A stretch of 55,519 nucleotides of DNA from an uncultured Deefgea sp. (GCF_947072475.1 NZ_CAMTIA010000019.1:1-55519); one strand, 5' to 3'; shown: positions 44,552 to 54,235, numbered from the stretch's first letter. Numbers and translations: made by a program. The notes: a model not told the origin generated them from the letters alone.

Positions 44552-45319
44552 ATGCATCCAGCAATTATCAATGCCTCACAACTCATTTTGGTTGGCGATA
44601 TTTTAGGCGCCGAAAAAGTGCTGTCCGATATTGCCGATCAACACGGCGATACGGCGCTGATGCAAATTTTGGGCGATGTTGCGCCCAAAGATTTGCTGGC
44701 CATTATGCGCGAATATGATTCTTCCAAAGAATCGTTATTGAGCATGATGGTCACCCCGGAGCAATTTGCCCGCGCAGTCGTACTCGATAAGCACTATGGC
44801 GAGCGCAATAAAGACAAAATGCGCGGCATGATGAATGCGGTGATCTATAAAAATCCCGATTTAACCAGCGAGTATCTTGAGCCGATTTTTAAAGCAGCCG
44901 GTGGCGTTGAGACGATGGCGGATTATTTTTATGGCCGTTTAGAAGACGTGCTCAACTTTGTGATGCACGCCAGCAATACCACCACCCCGCTGCCATTTTT
45001 ATCGGATGATGGCGATAGCACTAGCGATGAAATTCGCGAGTTTTTTAATGTGTTTCATTCGCTGGAACATATTTTGGATAAAACCAACTGGAGCTATACC
45101 CGCTCAGAAGTGGCTGATAACGACTGGAAAGAAACCATTTGGCTGCTGTTTCACGAGCTTCCTGATGAATTTGAATTACTCATCGGCGAATTACAAGGCC
45201 GCGCTTTAATGCAAGCAATGCGCAATGAGCGTCGCAGCAAACCGATTAGCGATAGCGCACTCGAAAGCCTGATGCAGGCAATTAGCAAAACGGATGATAC
45301 TGAGGAGTCGGCAATTTAA
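44552..45319 (+). CDS. Uncharacterised protein (J-domain cluster)
   Basis: From ATG 44552 (AAGGA six bases upstream; the frame opens 36 bases earlier) this is a 255-residue soluble protein. It has helix-rich sequence (ILGAEKVLSDIADQHG, LLAIMREYDSSKESLLSM, EYLEPIFKAAGGVETMADYF) with a mildly acidic middle (DDGDSTSDE). No catalytic motif, signal peptide or membrane segment is visible. I do not recognise it. A CCGAC/GTCGG hairpin lies in the 80-base spacer before it. The next gene starts one base after its stop. Confidence 0.75.
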   Translation: MHPAIINASQLILVGDILGAEKVLSDIADQHGDTALMQILGDVAPKDLLAIMREYDSSKESLLSMMVTPEQFARAVVLDKHYGERNKDKMRGMMNAVIYKNPDLTSEYLEPIFKAAGGVETMADYFYGRLEDVLNFVMHASNTTTPLPFLSDDGDSTSDEIREFFNVFHSLEHILDKTNWSYTRSEVADNDWKETIWLLFHELPDEFELLIGELQGRALMQAMRNERRSKPISDSALESLMQAISKTDDTEESAI

Positions 45320-45320
45320 T

Positions 45321-46526
45321 ATGAGCATCAGTACCACCGTCACTGCGTTTGACTCACGCCGCTTTTTTGATAAAGCTTTTGTCTACGGCGTTCAGCACGG
45401 CATCATCAGTGCTGAACGGCAAACGACGATTCAAGCTGATTTAGCCAAGGGCATGGTGCAGATTGCCAATTATTTTGGCACGGCCTATCTGCGCCCCGAT
45501 CTTGAGCTAGCGATTATCCGCATCACCAATTTGATCAGCATTTACCTTGAAGACCACGCTCAAGGTGATGTGCAAATTGGCGCGCAGTCTTTGCAAAATA
45601 ACTCGTTACTATCGCACTCGAAACAAGGCGCCGATATGCTGCGCCGCCTGCACGCCATGCCCAAAGAAACCTTGCTACTGCAGCATGACCCAGCGTCCAG
45701 CGACGAGCAGCAATCGTTTCTCAATGAAATGAGCCGTGAATCGCAGATTTCGTGGCCCGACTACCAAGCGCAATTAGCGCGAGGACAAGCGATTCAAAAC
45801 CAGCTGGATCTTGGCTTTTGGCTGGCCAAAAAACTGCGATTAGCCAGCGAAGAAATTTGCGATGCCGAGCAACTGATCAACACCGCGATGCTGTTGATTT
45901 TGACACCGAAAGCCGCGATGAAGCGGCCCAAACGCAGTGAGTTTGATGCTTTGCTTAAAGCGCTTAAACCGAAAAAAATCAGCGAAAATCCTGAGCGATT
46001 CGCGTTGTTTTTTAGCGATGCGCCGCCAAAAATCGAGCAAATCGCCCAAACAGAGATGGCGCGATTTATCGCCCAAGAATGGCCCAAAATTCGCAGCAAG
46101 CAATTGAATCTGGCCCATTACTACATCCATGGCGGCATTGATGCGATTAGTGAATACGATGAAGCCATTGCCAAAAATTGGCAGCGCATTAGCCATAACG
46201 ACGACAATAGCGTGATTGCCACGCTGTTTTTATTGGTGGCGACGGGTCAACCAGTCAAATCAGCCATGCTCAAACGCGAAGCCAGCGCCATGGTGCAAGC
46301 GCTGCGCGAACAGGGCCTCAACAATGCGGCAGTGATTGAATTTATCGAGCAGCATGTGCCGGTTGAATTACGCGAAGAGTTGACCGATTTTTGGCTTAAT
46401 GATTTAAAAGAAGACGCAGACACGGCTCTTGCCAATAAAGACCCTGAGTTTCCGGATCTGTATATGGAACGCGCTTTTAAATATCTGCAAAACAACTGCA
46501 ACACCACTTGGAAAGGCCGTAGCTAA
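45321..46526 (+). CDS. Uncharacterised protein (J-domain cluster)
   Basis: A 401-residue soluble protein starting at ATG 45321, two bases after the previous stop codon ends. It is mainly helical, with long amphipathic stretches (FDALLKALKPKKISENPERF, AKNWQRISHNDDNSV, AMVQALREQGLNNAAVIEFI) and an acidic C-terminal region (DFWLNDLKEDADTA). No enzyme motif, Walker loop or membrane segment is seen. I do not recognise it. The frame opens at 45294 inside the previous gene, but MSISTT has the better context. It ends the cluster. Confidence 0.75.
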   Translation: MSISTTVTAFDSRRFFDKAFVYGVQHGIISAERQTTIQADLAKGMVQIANYFGTAYLRPDLELAIIRITNLISIYLEDHAQGDVQIGAQSLQNNSLLSHSKQGADMLRRLHAMPKETLLLQHDPASSDEQQSFLNEMSRESQISWPDYQAQLARGQAIQNQLDLGFWLAKKLRLASEEICDAEQLINTAMLLILTPKAAMKRPKRSEFDALLKALKPKKISENPERFALFFSDAPPKIEQIAQTEMARFIAQEWPKIRSKQLNLAHYYIHGGIDAISEYDEAIAKNWQRISHNDDNSVIATLFLLVATGQPVKSAMLKREASAMVQALREQGLNNAAVIEFIEQHVPVELREELTDFWLNDLKEDADTALANKDPEFPDLYMERAFKYLQNNCNTTWKGRS

Positions 46527-46669
46527 ATATCCATATAATGGGGTATTTTGCTACAGCCTTTATGCAAAAAAAGCCCCAGAGCAATACCCATAGCCTATTG
46601 GTCTTAGCTTGCCCTCTGGTGTTGGTGGTACGGGCCAGCCAAGGCCAACAGCGCCTCAGGAGATCAAAA

Positions 46670-47284
46670 ATGTCTTTGCAGATTTGGTTGGCTTTTATTG
46701 CCACCACTTGTTTTATCTCGGCGACGCCCGGGCCCAATATGTTGCTGATGATTAGCCATGGCGCCCGCTATGGCTGGCGGGCAACAACGGCGACAATGGC
46801 TGGCACCATTGTCGGCTTGGCCTTGCTACTGAGTGCCTCGGCCATGGGAGTCAGTACCATTTTGGCGACTTCGGCGCTGTTATTTACCGCGTTAAAAATA
46901 GTCGGTGCGCTGTATTTACTGTATTTAGGCTATCAATGCTGGCATGCCGGTAGCCAACTGTCGCTGCCGAATGCCAACGCCGATACTGCGCGCGCCCGTT
47001 TTCGTACTGGCCTGACGATCGCCTTATCCAATCCCAAAGCCATTTTATTTGCCGGCGCTTTTTTGCCGCAGTTTCTAAACCCCAGTTTGCCGCAAGGCTC
47101 GCAATGGCTGATTTTACTCAGTAGCTTTTTTGTGATTGAGCTTAGTTGGCAACTGATTTATGCCTTGGGTGGCATGTCGCTAGCGCGCTGGCTGGCCAGC
47201 GGCCAAAGAATTAAAGCGTTTAATCGCAGCTGTGGGCTGGCTTTTTTTGCCGTAGGTGGCGCTTTAGCCTTTGCCAAACGTTAA
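46670..47284 (+). CDS. LysE/RhtB-family amino-acid exporter
   Basis: A 204-residue inner-membrane protein with six hydrophobic segments. Family signatures are FISATPGPNMLLMISHGARYGW near 17-38 and FRTGLTIALSNPKAILFAGAFLPQF around 110-135. Exporters of this group pump out basic amino acids, homoserine or threonine. The ATG at 46670 follows AGGAG; a longer frame to 46538 has no support. It lies after the J-domain cluster with 143 bases between and is probably a separate unit. Confidence 0.92.
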   Translation: MSLQIWLAFIATTCFISATPGPNMLLMISHGARYGWRATTATMAGTIVGLALLLSASAMGVSTILATSALLFTALKIVGALYLLYLGYQCWHAGSQLSLPNANADTARARFRTGLTIALSNPKAILFAGAFLPQFLNPSLPQGSQWLILLSSFFVIELSWQLIYALGGMSLARWLASGQRIKAFNRSCGLAFFAVGGALAFAKR

Positions 47285-47335
47285 AGATTGCAGCACTGCA
47301 ATACCGATTTTTATTTACTCATGAATTCAAAGACT

Positions 47336-47674
47336 ATGACCACAGAACTCATTATCGAAGACCTCATCGTCGGTGATGGCAAGGCCGCTGTCAAAGGTGC
47401 GTTGATTACCACCCATTACACCGGCACTTTGCTTGACGGCACGGTGTTTGATTCTTCACACCTTAAGGGTCGACCCTTTCAATGCGTCATTGGCACCGGT
47501 CGCGTGATTAAAGGCTGGGATCAAGGACTGATGGGGATGCAAGTCGGCGGCAAACGAAAGTTATTCGTTCCCGCGCATTTGGCCTATGGCGAGCGCCAAA
47601 TTGGCGAGCATATCAAACCCAATTCTGATTTGTATTTTGAAATTGAATTATTAGAAGTATTAACGCGCGACTAA
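47336..47674 (+). CDS. FKBP-type peptidyl-prolyl cis-trans isomerase
   Basis: A small cytosolic FKBP (112 residues) of the single-domain type. Family residues are VHYTGTL-like THYTGTLLDGTVFDSS, GRPFQCVIGTGRVIKGWDQG, LFVPAHLAYGERQ and the final YFEIELLEV. It speeds proline isomerisation during folding. I use the ATG at 47336 (MTTELIIED); an earlier ATG at 47321 and the frame start at 47288 are possible, none with a strong ribosome site. It follows the LysE gene by about 50 bases. Confidence 0.92.
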   Translation: MTTELIIEDLIVGDGKAAVKGALITTHYTGTLLDGTVFDSSHLKGRPFQCVIGTGRVIKGWDQGLMGMQVGGKRKLFVPAHLAYGERQIGEHIKPNSDLYFEIELLEVLTRD

Positions 47675-47694
47675 GCCGCATCTGCGGTGGAGCG

Positions 47695-48297
47695 CTAGTA
47701 TGGCCCAGTAGCCAGCCAGCGCTCAAGTTGCGGCAAGCGATCATTACCCCAAAAGCGCTCGCCTCCCACCATAAAAAATGGCGAGCCAAAGACACCGCGC
47801 GCCTCAGCCATATCGACCTCGGCCTTGACCCGAGCACGACTGCTTGGATTACTGCAGGCCTCGTGAAATTCTGCTGCAGAAATATCCACTTGGCTTGCCA
47901 GCGCTTGCAGCTCTTCTAAGATAGCAATGTTTTTGTTTTCGACAAAATAAGCCTTCAGCACCAAGCTGGCAAAAGCCGTGCCTTGCTGCGGATCACGATC
48001 ATGAATGGTATGAAACAGCCGTGCTGCTTGCTCGGTATTCACGCCAACTAAAGACGGCGTTTGATAAGCAATGCCGTAATAAGCCGCCAAACGCTGAGCA
48101 TCGCGCTTAATATAATCGGTGCGCATCATATTGCCGGCCAGTTTCATCCGCTCCATCGATTGAAAATTATCATTTAAAACAATCGCATGCCAACGACTCG
48201 ATCGGTCGTATTTTTCTGCGAGGGGCTCAATCAATTGGGAGGCGATATAACCATAAGGCGAGGAAAAGTCAAAATAAAAATCAATGGCCAGCGACAT
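47695..48297 (-). CDS. 2-hydroxychromene-2-carboxylate isomerase-like DsbA-fold protein
   Basis: A 200-residue thioredoxin-superfamily enzyme of the HCCA isomerase/kappa-GST type. It starts IDFYFDFSSPYGYIAS, with the glutathione-binding Ser in FSSPYGY in place of the usual CxxC. It ends GVFGSPFFMVGGERFWGNDRL. The ATG at 48297 follows AGGA. True isomerases act in naphthalene breakdown, but no such genes are here, so a general glutathione-linked isomerase or transferase role is more likely. It converges with the FKBP gene. Confidence 0.87.
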   Translation of the reverse strand: MSLAIDFYFDFSSPYGYIASQLIEPLAEKYDRSSRWHAIVLNDNFQSMERMKLAGNMMRTDYIKRDAQRLAAYYGIAYQTPSLVGVNTEQAARLFHTIHDRDPQQGTAFASLVLKAYFVENKNIAILEELQALASQVDISAAEFHEACSNPSSRARVKAEVDMAEARGVFGSPFFMVGGERFWGNDRLPQLERWLATGPY

Positions 48298-48428
48298 CTT
48301 TAGTATTCCTATTCTTGGCGCGTCAGCAGGTAAACTCATTGCATCAGTTTAGATGCTGAATCTACATTCGGTAAGCTTTCGCTGCGAATTTAATCCACAT
48401 CATTTTCGCCGCGCTCACCGCATCGCCA

Positions 48429-48454
48429 TAAAAAAACCCGCGATAACGCGGGTT
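48429..48454 (-). terminator. Terminator after cysN
   Basis: AACCCGCG (48435-48442) and CGCGGGTT (48447-48454) form an 8-bp stem, followed on the minus strand by TTTTTTTA. It ends the cysDN transcript. Confidence 0.92.
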
Positions 48455-48476
48455 GAATGCTTAAAAATTTCGGCAA

Positions 48477-49907
48477 TTACTTCAGTAAATCCAAGATGTC
48501 TTTTGCGCCCCAATGCGGGAAGTGCTTGCGAACCAGCACATTCAAATCGGCCTCAAAAGCACGTAAACGCGTCAACTCATCGACTTCAGCCACTGCAGCC
48601 ACGGCTGGCGCATGGATCATACCGGCGGCAGATGTGGCGTTGCTTAAACGATCAATAATAATCAAATTGCCCGTACCACGGCATTCGCGGTAAGTGTCGA
48701 ATGCAATCGGCGCGGTCAAATCGATACGCACCAAACCAATCTCATTGAGCTTGAGTTCTTGCACATTCAGATGATCAAGGCTATTGACGTCGATACGATA
48801 CTGGATGGAGGTAATGCGCCCAAAGCATTGTTTGCCGCCGAGCTTGACCATATACTCCTTGCCAACCACCAACGGCGCTTCGTTCATCCACACCACATGT
48901 GCGTCAAAGGCACTGCCGACATGCGGCTGCGCATCTTGCGCGCGAACAATCATATCGCCGCGAGAAATATCGATTTCGTCTTCCAGCGTCAACGTGATCG
49001 CTTGGCCTGAATATGCGGCTGGCTGCTCGCCCTCATACGTCACAATCGCTTTAACTGTCGATTTTTTGCCTGATGGCAGTGCAATGATTTCGTCACCCGG
49101 TAACACATGACCCGCCGCAATCGTGCCGCAGAAACCACGAAAATCCAGATTCGGGCGATTGACGTATTGCACCGGCAAACGGAAGGCATCGAGTTTGCCG
49201 CTTTTATTGATTTGGACTGATTCGAGCAAGCCCATCAAAGTTTGGCCTTCGTACCACGGCGTTTTTTCCGATTCATTCACCACATTATCGCCACGCAAAG
49301 CTGACAATGGCACGAACTCGATATCTTCAATCGCCAAATCTTTGGCAAAATCCAGATACTGCGCGCAAATTTCCTGGTAACGCGCCTCACTAAATTCCAC
49401 CAAATCCATCTTGTTCACGGCAACGATGACTTGCTTGATGCCGAGTAGCGACACGATAAAGCTGTGGCGACGCGTTTGCGTTTGCACGCCGTAACGCGCA
49501 TCGATCAAGATAATGGCCAGATCCGACGTTGAAGCACCGGTGGCCATATTGCGCGTGTATTGCTCATGGCCTGGGCAATCAGCGATGATGAATTTACGTT
49601 TTTCAGTGCTGAAATAACGATAAGCCACATCAATGGTAATGCCCTGCTCGCGCTCAGCTTGCAAGCCGTCGACCAGCAGCGCCAAGTCGATTTCTTGGTC
49701 GGTGGTGTTAAATTTTTGACTGTCTTTTTGAATCGCCGCGAGGTGATCTTCAAAAATCAGTTTTGAGTCATGCAGCAAACGACCGATCAAAGTCGATTTA
49801 CCGTCATCCACATTGCCGCAAGTAATAAAACGCAGCATGTCTTTATTTTCGTGTTGCTTCAAATACGCCAAGATATCGCTGGCGATGAGTTCTGATTGAT
49901 TTGACAT
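48477..49907 (-). CDS. cysN: Sulfate adenylyltransferase subunit 1 (CysN)
   Basis: The GTPase subunit that drives APS formation from sulfate and ATP. G1 GNVDDGKS is at residues 31-38, G3 DCPGH at 110-114 and G4 NKMD at 165-168. The C terminus stops after the EF-Tu-like domains, without a fused APS kinase. At 476 residues this is a stand-alone CysN. It is the second gene of the pair, separated from cysD by a 78-base repeat element. A terminator follows. The GTP-driven path needs both subunits. Confidence 0.96.
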   Translation of the reverse strand: MSNQSELIASDILAYLKQHENKDMLRFITCGNVDDGKSTLIGRLLHDSKLIFEDHLAAIQKDSQKFNTTDQEIDLALLVDGLQAEREQGITIDVAYRYFSTEKRKFIIADCPGHEQYTRNMATGASTSDLAIILIDARYGVQTQTRRHSFIVSLLGIKQVIVAVNKMDLVEFSEARYQEICAQYLDFAKDLAIEDIEFVPLSALRGDNVVNESEKTPWYEGQTLMGLLESVQINKSGKLDAFRLPVQYVNRPNLDFRGFCGTIAAGHVLPGDEIIALPSGKKSTVKAIVTYEGEQPAAYSGQAITLTLEDEIDISRGDMIVRAQDAQPHVGSAFDAHVVWMNEAPLVVGKEYMVKLGGKQCFGRITSIQYRIDVNSLDHLNVQELKLNEIGLVRIDLTAPIAFDTYRECRGTGNLIIIDRLSNATSAAGMIHAPAVAAVAEVDELTRLRAFEADLNVLVRKHFPHWGAKDILDLLK

Positions 49908-49920
49908 GATAAAAACCTTT

Positions 49921-49999
49921 CAACGCAGAGGCGCAGAGACACAGAGGAAAAACGGAGTCCAAGTTTGGTTTTCTCCGCGCCTCTGCGTCTCTGCGTCAG
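49921..49999. repeat. CAGAGG-family palindromic array, copy 4
   Basis: The cleanest copy: AACGCAGAGGCGCAGAGACA and the matching GCGCCTCTGCGTCTCTGCGT arms, with a short AT-rich centre. It fills most of the cysD-cysN gap, inside an operon, and would form a long stem in the mRNA. Confidence 0.92.
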
Positions 50000-50008
50000 A
50001 TTTTGGTC

Positions 50009-50935
50009 TTAGAAGTAGCCTTCCATTTTTTTCTTTTCCATCGAGCCAGATGAGTCATGGTCAATGGCGCGGCCTTGGCGCTCGGAGGTGGTTGCCAACA
50101 GCATTTCCTGAATCACTTCAGGCAAGGTAGCGGCTTTTGACTCCACGGCACCCGTCAATGGATAGCAACCAAGCGTACGGAAACGCACCCATTTTTTGCT
50201 GATCGTCGCTTTTTGCTCTGGCGTTAGATATTGCAAAATGCGATCGTCGTCGATCATGATTAGCGAGCCGTTGTATTCAACCACTTCGCGCTCTTCTGAC
50301 AAATACAGTGGCACGATCTCGATGTTTTCCATATAGATGTATTGCCAGATGTCGAGCTCAGTCCAGTTCGAAATCGGGAATACACGGATCGATTCGCCTT
50401 TGTCGACTTTCGAGTTGTAGATATTCCACAGCTCTGGACGTTGATTTTTTGGGTCCCAACGATGGTTTTTATCGCGGAACGAATACACGCGCTCTTTGGC
50501 ACGAGATTTTTCTTCGTCACGGCGTGCACCACCAAAAGCGGCGTCAAAACCGTATTTATTTAGCGCTTGCTTCAAACCTTCGGTTTTCATCACGTCGGTG
50601 TGCTTGGCCGAACCCGCAGTAAACGGATTAATCCCAGCCGCAACACCTTCTTGATTCACGTGGGTAATCAAATTCCAGCCGTCTTCAATCTGCTTTTGAC
50701 GCAGCTGGTACATTGCTTGGAATTTCCAAGTGGTATCAACGTGCATCAGCGGAAACGGTGGTTTGCCCGGCGCAAAGGCTTTTTTAGCTAAATGCAGCAT
50801 CACGGCAGAATCTTTGCCAATGGAATACAGCATGACGGGGTTTTCAAATTCAGCGGCCACTTCACGAATGATGTGGATCGATTCGGCTTCAAGCTGCTTT
50901 AAGTGCGTCAGCCTTGCTTCGGACAAAGTATTCAT
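50009..50935 (-). CDS. cysD: Sulfate adenylyltransferase subunit 2 (CysD)
   Basis: The adenylyltransferase subunit partnering CysN. The PP-loop-like SIGKDS is at residues 38-43 from the ATG at 50935 (MNTLSEA). [15 protein letters not shown] and [18 protein letters not shown] are conserved. At 308 residues it is normal size. The frame reaches 50950 but family proteins begin near MNTLS. No cysC, cysH or cysJI lies in the window, so the rest of the pathway is elsewhere. The start precedes a 250-base regulatory spacer with dispersed elements. Confidence 0.95.
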   Translation of the reverse strand: MNTLSEARLTHLKQLEAESIHIIREVAAEFENPVMLYSIGKDSAVMLHLAKKAFAPGKPPFPLMHVDTTWKFQAMYQLRQKQIEDGWNLITHVNQEGVAAGINPFTAGSAKHTDVMKTEGLKQALNKYGFDAAFGGARRDEEKSRAKERVYSFRDKNHRWDPKNQRPELWNIYNSKVDKGESIRVFPISNWTELDIWQYIYMENIEIVPLYLSEEREVVEYNGSLIMIDDDRILQYLTPEQKATISKKWVRFRTLGCYPLTGAVESKAATLPEVIQEMLLATTSERQGRAIDHDSSGSMEKKKMEGYF

Positions 50936-51058
50936 AGCGCCTACAATCAAGATGATCTGGGAATGGATGAACTGTACGGAATATTAAGCGAATAAAAAAG
51001 ATCATTTGCTTATATAGATATAATGCCGGATCGGCATCTGTGGCATAACTCAATTTCG

Positions 51059-51106
51059 CGCCGCGTCGTTAGCCCAGTCGTACTGAATGTACGGTCTGCG
51101 GCGGCG
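51059..51106. repeat. GC-rich hairpin element with CGTAC/GTACG core
   Basis: Nested inverted repeats: CGCCGC/GCGGCG outside and CGTAC/GTACG inside around TGAAT. It resembles the CGTACnnnnnGTACG elements often seen downstream of genes in this lineage, and the GCATAG/CTATGC hairpin at 53961-53978. Confidence 0.6.
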
Positions 51107-51163
51107 ACACTGTCTGATCAAACTTTTGCGCAAAATCGGCCTGCGTCTGAACCACACAGGCGT

Positions 51164-51200
51164 AAAAAAAGGCGAGTCCAGCAAAGCTGAAACTCACCTT
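51164..51200 (-). terminator. Terminator after rsfS
   Basis: AAGGTGAGTTTCAGC pairs imperfectly with GCTGGACTCGCCTT, followed on the minus strand by a long T run. It ends the proA-CM-nadD-rsfS transcript. Confidence 0.85.
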
Positions 51201-51209
51201 GTGCAGCAA

Positions 51210-51581
51210 TTAAACTGCTGACCAAGCCTTACCCATTGGGTTGAAGGTTGGTTTTTGACCACCCCACAATTGCTCAAGGTCATAATAATCACGCACTGCA
51301 GGCAACATCACGTGCACAATCAAGCTACCGGCATCCACCAAGACCCAATCGCCAGTCTCTTCACCTTCGGTGCTGAGGATTTCGTAACCTTTGGCTTTCA
51401 ATTCAACGGCGACATTATTAGCCAATGCACGCACTTGACGGTTTGATTCGCCGGTCGCAACGATCATGCAATCGAATAAATCAGTCAGTGTGATGGTATC
51501 CAAAACTTGGATTTCTTTGCCTTTAATATCTTCAAGCGCCAAAACGGCGATATCACGCATTGCGTCGACATATTCTGTCAT
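51210..51581 (-). CDS. rsfS: Ribosomal silencing factor RsfS (Iojap)
   Basis: RsfS binds L14 of the large subunit and blocks subunit joining in starvation. The 123-residue protein has ALEDIKGKEIQVLDT near the start, MIVATGESNRQVRALANNV and GDWVLVDAGSLIVHVMLPAVRDYY, the family core. It follows nadD, the standard bacterial arrangement. Start at ATG 51581 (MTEYVDAM), with an AAGGAAA upstream. Confidence 0.95.
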   Translation of the reverse strand: MTEYVDAMRDIAVLALEDIKGKEIQVLDTITLTDLFDCMIVATGESNRQVRALANNVAVELKAKGYEILSTEGEETGDWVLVDAGSLIVHVMLPAVRDYYDLEQLWGGQKPTFNPMGKAWSAV

Positions 51582-51658
51582 TGTATTTCCTTATAAAAGC
51601 TTCACAGCCACAGCCGCTTTTTCAATTCAAATTGGTCAACTACGGTGCAGCTTGTCAT

Positions 51659-52294
51659 TTAACGGTAAAGCCCACTTTGATCTAACAGGTCGAACACGGG
51701 GGTGAGCGCTGAAACATCTTCCCCGCGTGATAATAAATCACGCACTTGCGTCGACGAGATAGGCATAAGCGGGCTGGATAATAAACTGATTTTACCCCGA
51801 GACAGTGTATCGGTGTTGGCTATTACGTGCCGACTGGCAAATTCTTCTGCTAAATCAGGGCTTAAGCGTGAATTTTCCACGTCAATATCAAACTCAGGCC
51901 GCGCCGCGATCAGTAAATGCCCCAAATCCAATAATTCACGCCAAGCATGCCAGCTTGGTAAATGCTGCCAAGAATCAGCGCCAATTAACCAAACCAGCAA
52001 GGCTTGCGGATTTTCTGCTTGAATCTCGCGCAAGGTATCCAAGGTGTAACAGAAACCAGCCCGACGCACTTCTCGATCATCGGCCAGCAAACCCGCTTCA
52101 CCGGCAATCGCCGCCTTCACCCACGCCAAACGCTGCGCGGGGGACACGGGCGATATCGGCCGATGCGGCGGTAAACCGGTGGGGATTAAGCGTACTTCAT
52201 TGAGCTGCAATTGATCGCGCATACAGCGCGCCAAAGCCAAGTGCCCATAATGAATGGGATCAAACGTACCGCCAAAAATGCCGATTTTTTGCAT
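51659..52294 (-). CDS. nadD: Nicotinate-nucleotide adenylyltransferase
   Basis: NadD makes nicotinic-acid adenine dinucleotide from NaMN and ATP. The nucleotidyltransferase GIFGGTFDPIHYGHLALAR occupies residues 4-22 from ATG 52294. IGADSWQHLPSWHAWRELL and the late ISSTQVRDLL (SSTxIR) are family motifs. At 211 residues it is normal size. The frame continues four codons to 52306. It is followed by rsfS as usual. Confidence 0.95.
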   Translation of the reverse strand: MQKIGIFGGTFDPIHYGHLALARCMRDQLQLNEVRLIPTGLPPHRPISPVSPAQRLAWVKAAIAGEAGLLADDREVRRAGFCYTLDTLREIQAENPQALLVWLIGADSWQHLPSWHAWRELLDLGHLLIAARPEFDIDVENSRLSPDLAEEFASRHVIANTDTLSRGKISLLSSPLMPISSTQVRDLLSRGEDVSALTPVFDLLDQSGLYR

Positions 52295-52306
52295 ACTTAA
52301 ATTCAA

Positions 52307-52582
52307 TCAGCACTGCTGATGCTGCATAACGACTTGATCCAAAATCAATCGCTGCAAACGCAGTGCCCAATCGGGATCAAGGCCAGTTTCGCTCGCCAAA
52401 CGCTGTATTTTTTGCAATTGTGCCGTTTCGCGTGCCACGTCTTGCGCGGGTAACTGACACTGTTTTTTTAATACCCCCACTTGGGCGGTGACTTTAAAAC
52501 GCTCGGCCAGCAGCACAAACAATTGCTGGTCGAGCGCGTCGATTTGCTCGCGCAATGCGAGTAGCTCAGCAGGCACGCTCAT
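52307..52582 (-). CDS. Chorismate mutase (AroQ class)
   Basis: A 91-residue all-helical chorismate mutase that converts chorismate to prephenate for Phe and Tyr. Features are ALREQIDALDQQLFVLLAER, with the active-site Arg at the start, KVTAQVGVLKKQ with the Lys, and the C-terminal LQRLILDQVVMQHQQ helix with Gln. No signal peptide, so it is cytosolic. The start at 52582 is three bases after the proA stop, which supports coupling. It is a lone domain, not fused to a dehydratase. Confidence 0.88.
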   Translation of the reverse strand: MSVPAELLALREQIDALDQQLFVLLAERFKVTAQVGVLKKQCQLPAQDVARETAQLQKIQRLASETGLDPDWALRLQRLILDQVVMQHQQC

Positions 52583-52585
52583 CAA

Positions 52586-53842
52586 TTAAACTCGAATCTC
52601 GCCATCGCCAAACACAATCCATTTTTCGCTAGTCAGCCCTTCTAAACCCACCGGACCACGGGCGTGGATTTTGTCGGTTGAGATGCCGATTTCAGCGCCT
52701 AAACCATATTCAAAACCATCAGCAAAGCGCGTTGACGCGTTAATCATCACCGAAGCCGAATCCACTTCACGCAAAAATTGTCGTGATTTAGTGTAGTTTT
52801 CGGTCACGATGGCATCGGTATGATGGCTGCCATAGGTATTGATGTGATCCATCGCCTGATCCAGATCATCAACAATCCGAATGGCAATAATCGGCGCTAA
52901 ATATTCGGTACGCCAATCGGCTTCTGTCGCCGCCAAAGCATCTGGCAAGATCGCTTGTGTGGCTAAGCAACCGCGCATTTCTACGCCTTTTTCGCGATAA
53001 ATCGCGGCAATTGGTGGCAAGATCGACGCAGCAATGGCTTCATTGACCAGCAGCGTTTCCATGGTATTACACGGCGCATAGCGATGCGTTTTAGCATTGT
53101 CAGCGATACGAACCGCTTTTACTGGATCGGCTTCATTGTCGATATACACATGGCAAATACCATCCAAATGCTTAATTACTGGCACGCGGGCATCACGGCT
53201 AATGCGCTCAATCAAGCCTTTGCCGCCGCGCGGGATAATCACGTCGACAAATTCATTCATCGTAATCAGTTCACCAACCGCAGCGCGGTCTGGCGTTTCG
53301 ATAATTTGCACTGCGCTCGCTGGCAAACCAGCGGCAGATAAACCCTCTTTAACGCAGGCCGCAATCGCTTGATTGCAATTAAATGCCTCACGGCCGCCGC
53401 GCAAAATCGTCGCGTTGCCCGATTTGATACACAGTCCCGCCGCATCCGCGGTCACGTTCGGGCGCGCCTCATAAATAATGCCGATCACACCCAGTGGTAC
53501 GCGCATTTTGCCGACCTGAATCCCGCTCGGACGATATTTAAAATCACTCATATTGCCGATCGGATCGGGCAGCGCCACCATTTCACGCAAGCCTTGCGCC
53601 ATTGTGGCGATGGTTTTTGGCGTGAGTTGCAAGCGATCGAGCATCGCGGCATCCAAACCATCCGCGCGCGCTTGATCCATATCTTGTTGGTTGGCAGCGA
53701 GCAAAAGCGCGGCATCACGCTCGATGGCATCAGCAATCGCATTCAGTGCGGCATTTTTGGCGCCGGTATTGGCTTTGGCCATTAAACGGCTGGCAGCACG
53801 CGCAGCGCGGCCAACGTCTTGCATATATTGTTGGATATCCAT
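52586..53842 (-). CDS. proA: Gamma-glutamyl phosphate reductase
   Basis: ProA reduces gamma-glutamyl phosphate to glutamate semialdehyde in proline synthesis. From ATG 53842 ([12 protein letters not shown] seven bases upstream) it is 418 residues. The aldehyde dehydrogenase fold is clear: [20 protein letters not shown], the Cys of [15 protein letters not shown], and [20 protein letters not shown]-type sequence near the end. No proB is nearby. It is the first gene of the proA-CM-nadD-rsfS unit. Confidence 0.96.
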   Translation of the reverse strand: MDIQQYMQDVGRAARAASRLMAKANTGAKNAALNAIADAIERDAALLLAANQQDMDQARADGLDAAMLDRLQLTPKTIATMAQGLREMVALPDPIGNMSDFKYRPSGIQVGKMRVPLGVIGIIYEARPNVTADAAGLCIKSGNATILRGGREAFNCNQAIAACVKEGLSAAGLPASAVQIIETPDRAAVGELITMNEFVDVIIPRGGKGLIERISRDARVPVIKHLDGICHVYIDNEADPVKAVRIADNAKTHRYAPCNTMETLLVNEAIAASILPPIAAIYREKGVEMRGCLATQAILPDALAATEADWRTEYLAPIIAIRIVDDLDQAMDHINTYGSHHTDAIVTENYTKSRQFLREVDSASVMINASTRFADGFEYGLGAEIGISTDKIHARGPVGLEGLTSEKWIVFGDGEIRV

Positions 53843-53890
53843 CGATGACTCCATTAAAGATTTGCTTCAATTGTAGCGGAAAGGCCCTAG

Positions 53891-54015
53891 GGTCTGTTGA
53901 CGTTTGGTTTGCGGATCGCGTTTGTGCTGATTTTGGCCTGAAACAAGGCGAAAGACGCGTGGCATAGTCATTCTATGCAAGCGTTTTTCAACGCAGTGTC
54001 AGGCTGACTTGATTT
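53891..54015. repeat. GGTCTRTTRACG element, copy 3
   Basis: Starts GGTCTGTTGACGTTTGGTTT and continues through GC-rich sequence with a GCATAG/CTATGC hairpin (about 53961-53978) and GCGTTTTTCAACGC. It is the longest copy. The pattern, a fixed head plus an ATTC-looped hairpin, hints at a MITE-like or REP-like unit. Confidence 0.5.
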
Positions 54016-54058
54016 AAAAAAGCCGCAGCCAAACCCTAAGGGCTGGCAAGTGCGGCAA
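54016..54058 (-). terminator. Terminator after the serine protease gene
   Basis: GCCGCA (54022-54027) pairs with TGCGGC (54051-54056), with inner GCC/GGC pairs around ACCCTAAGGG. A T run follows on the minus strand. It lies 180 bases past the protease stop. Confidence 0.75.
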
Positions 54059-54064
54059 TTACGG

Positions 54065-54091
54065 TCAATGCGATCAATGCGATCAATGCGA
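54065..54091. repeat. Three tandem copies of TCAATGCGA
   Basis: Three exact 9-bp units. It is a short array likely to vary in copy number. Confidence 0.95.
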
Positions 54092-54147
54092 CCTGTTTGC
54101 AGGCAGCTGGCTGAGGCTGCTCGCCAAGCCATGCGCTTAGCAACATG

Positions 54148-54194
54148 GGTATATGGCTGTAAAACATACTAAATATGGCTTGCTGCCATATACC
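54148..54194. repeat. GGTATATGGC-armed hairpin
   Basis: Perfect 10-bp arms, 54148-54157 and 54185-54194, around 27 AT-rich bases. Compare 39902-39946 and 7278-7326. Confidence 0.75.
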
Positions 54195-54235
54195 TACAAG
54201 CTATTTCAACTGGCCTATTGAATCGCCGCAAGTGT

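Larger units (their letters stand above)
53843..54235. other. Repeat-rich intergenic region upstream of proA
   Basis: No gene seen. In order on the plus strand: the proA leader, a 125-base dispersed element (53891-54015), the protease terminator (54016-54058), a 9-bp triplet repeat (54065-54091) and a GGTATATGGC hairpin (54148-54194). Confidence 0.7.
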
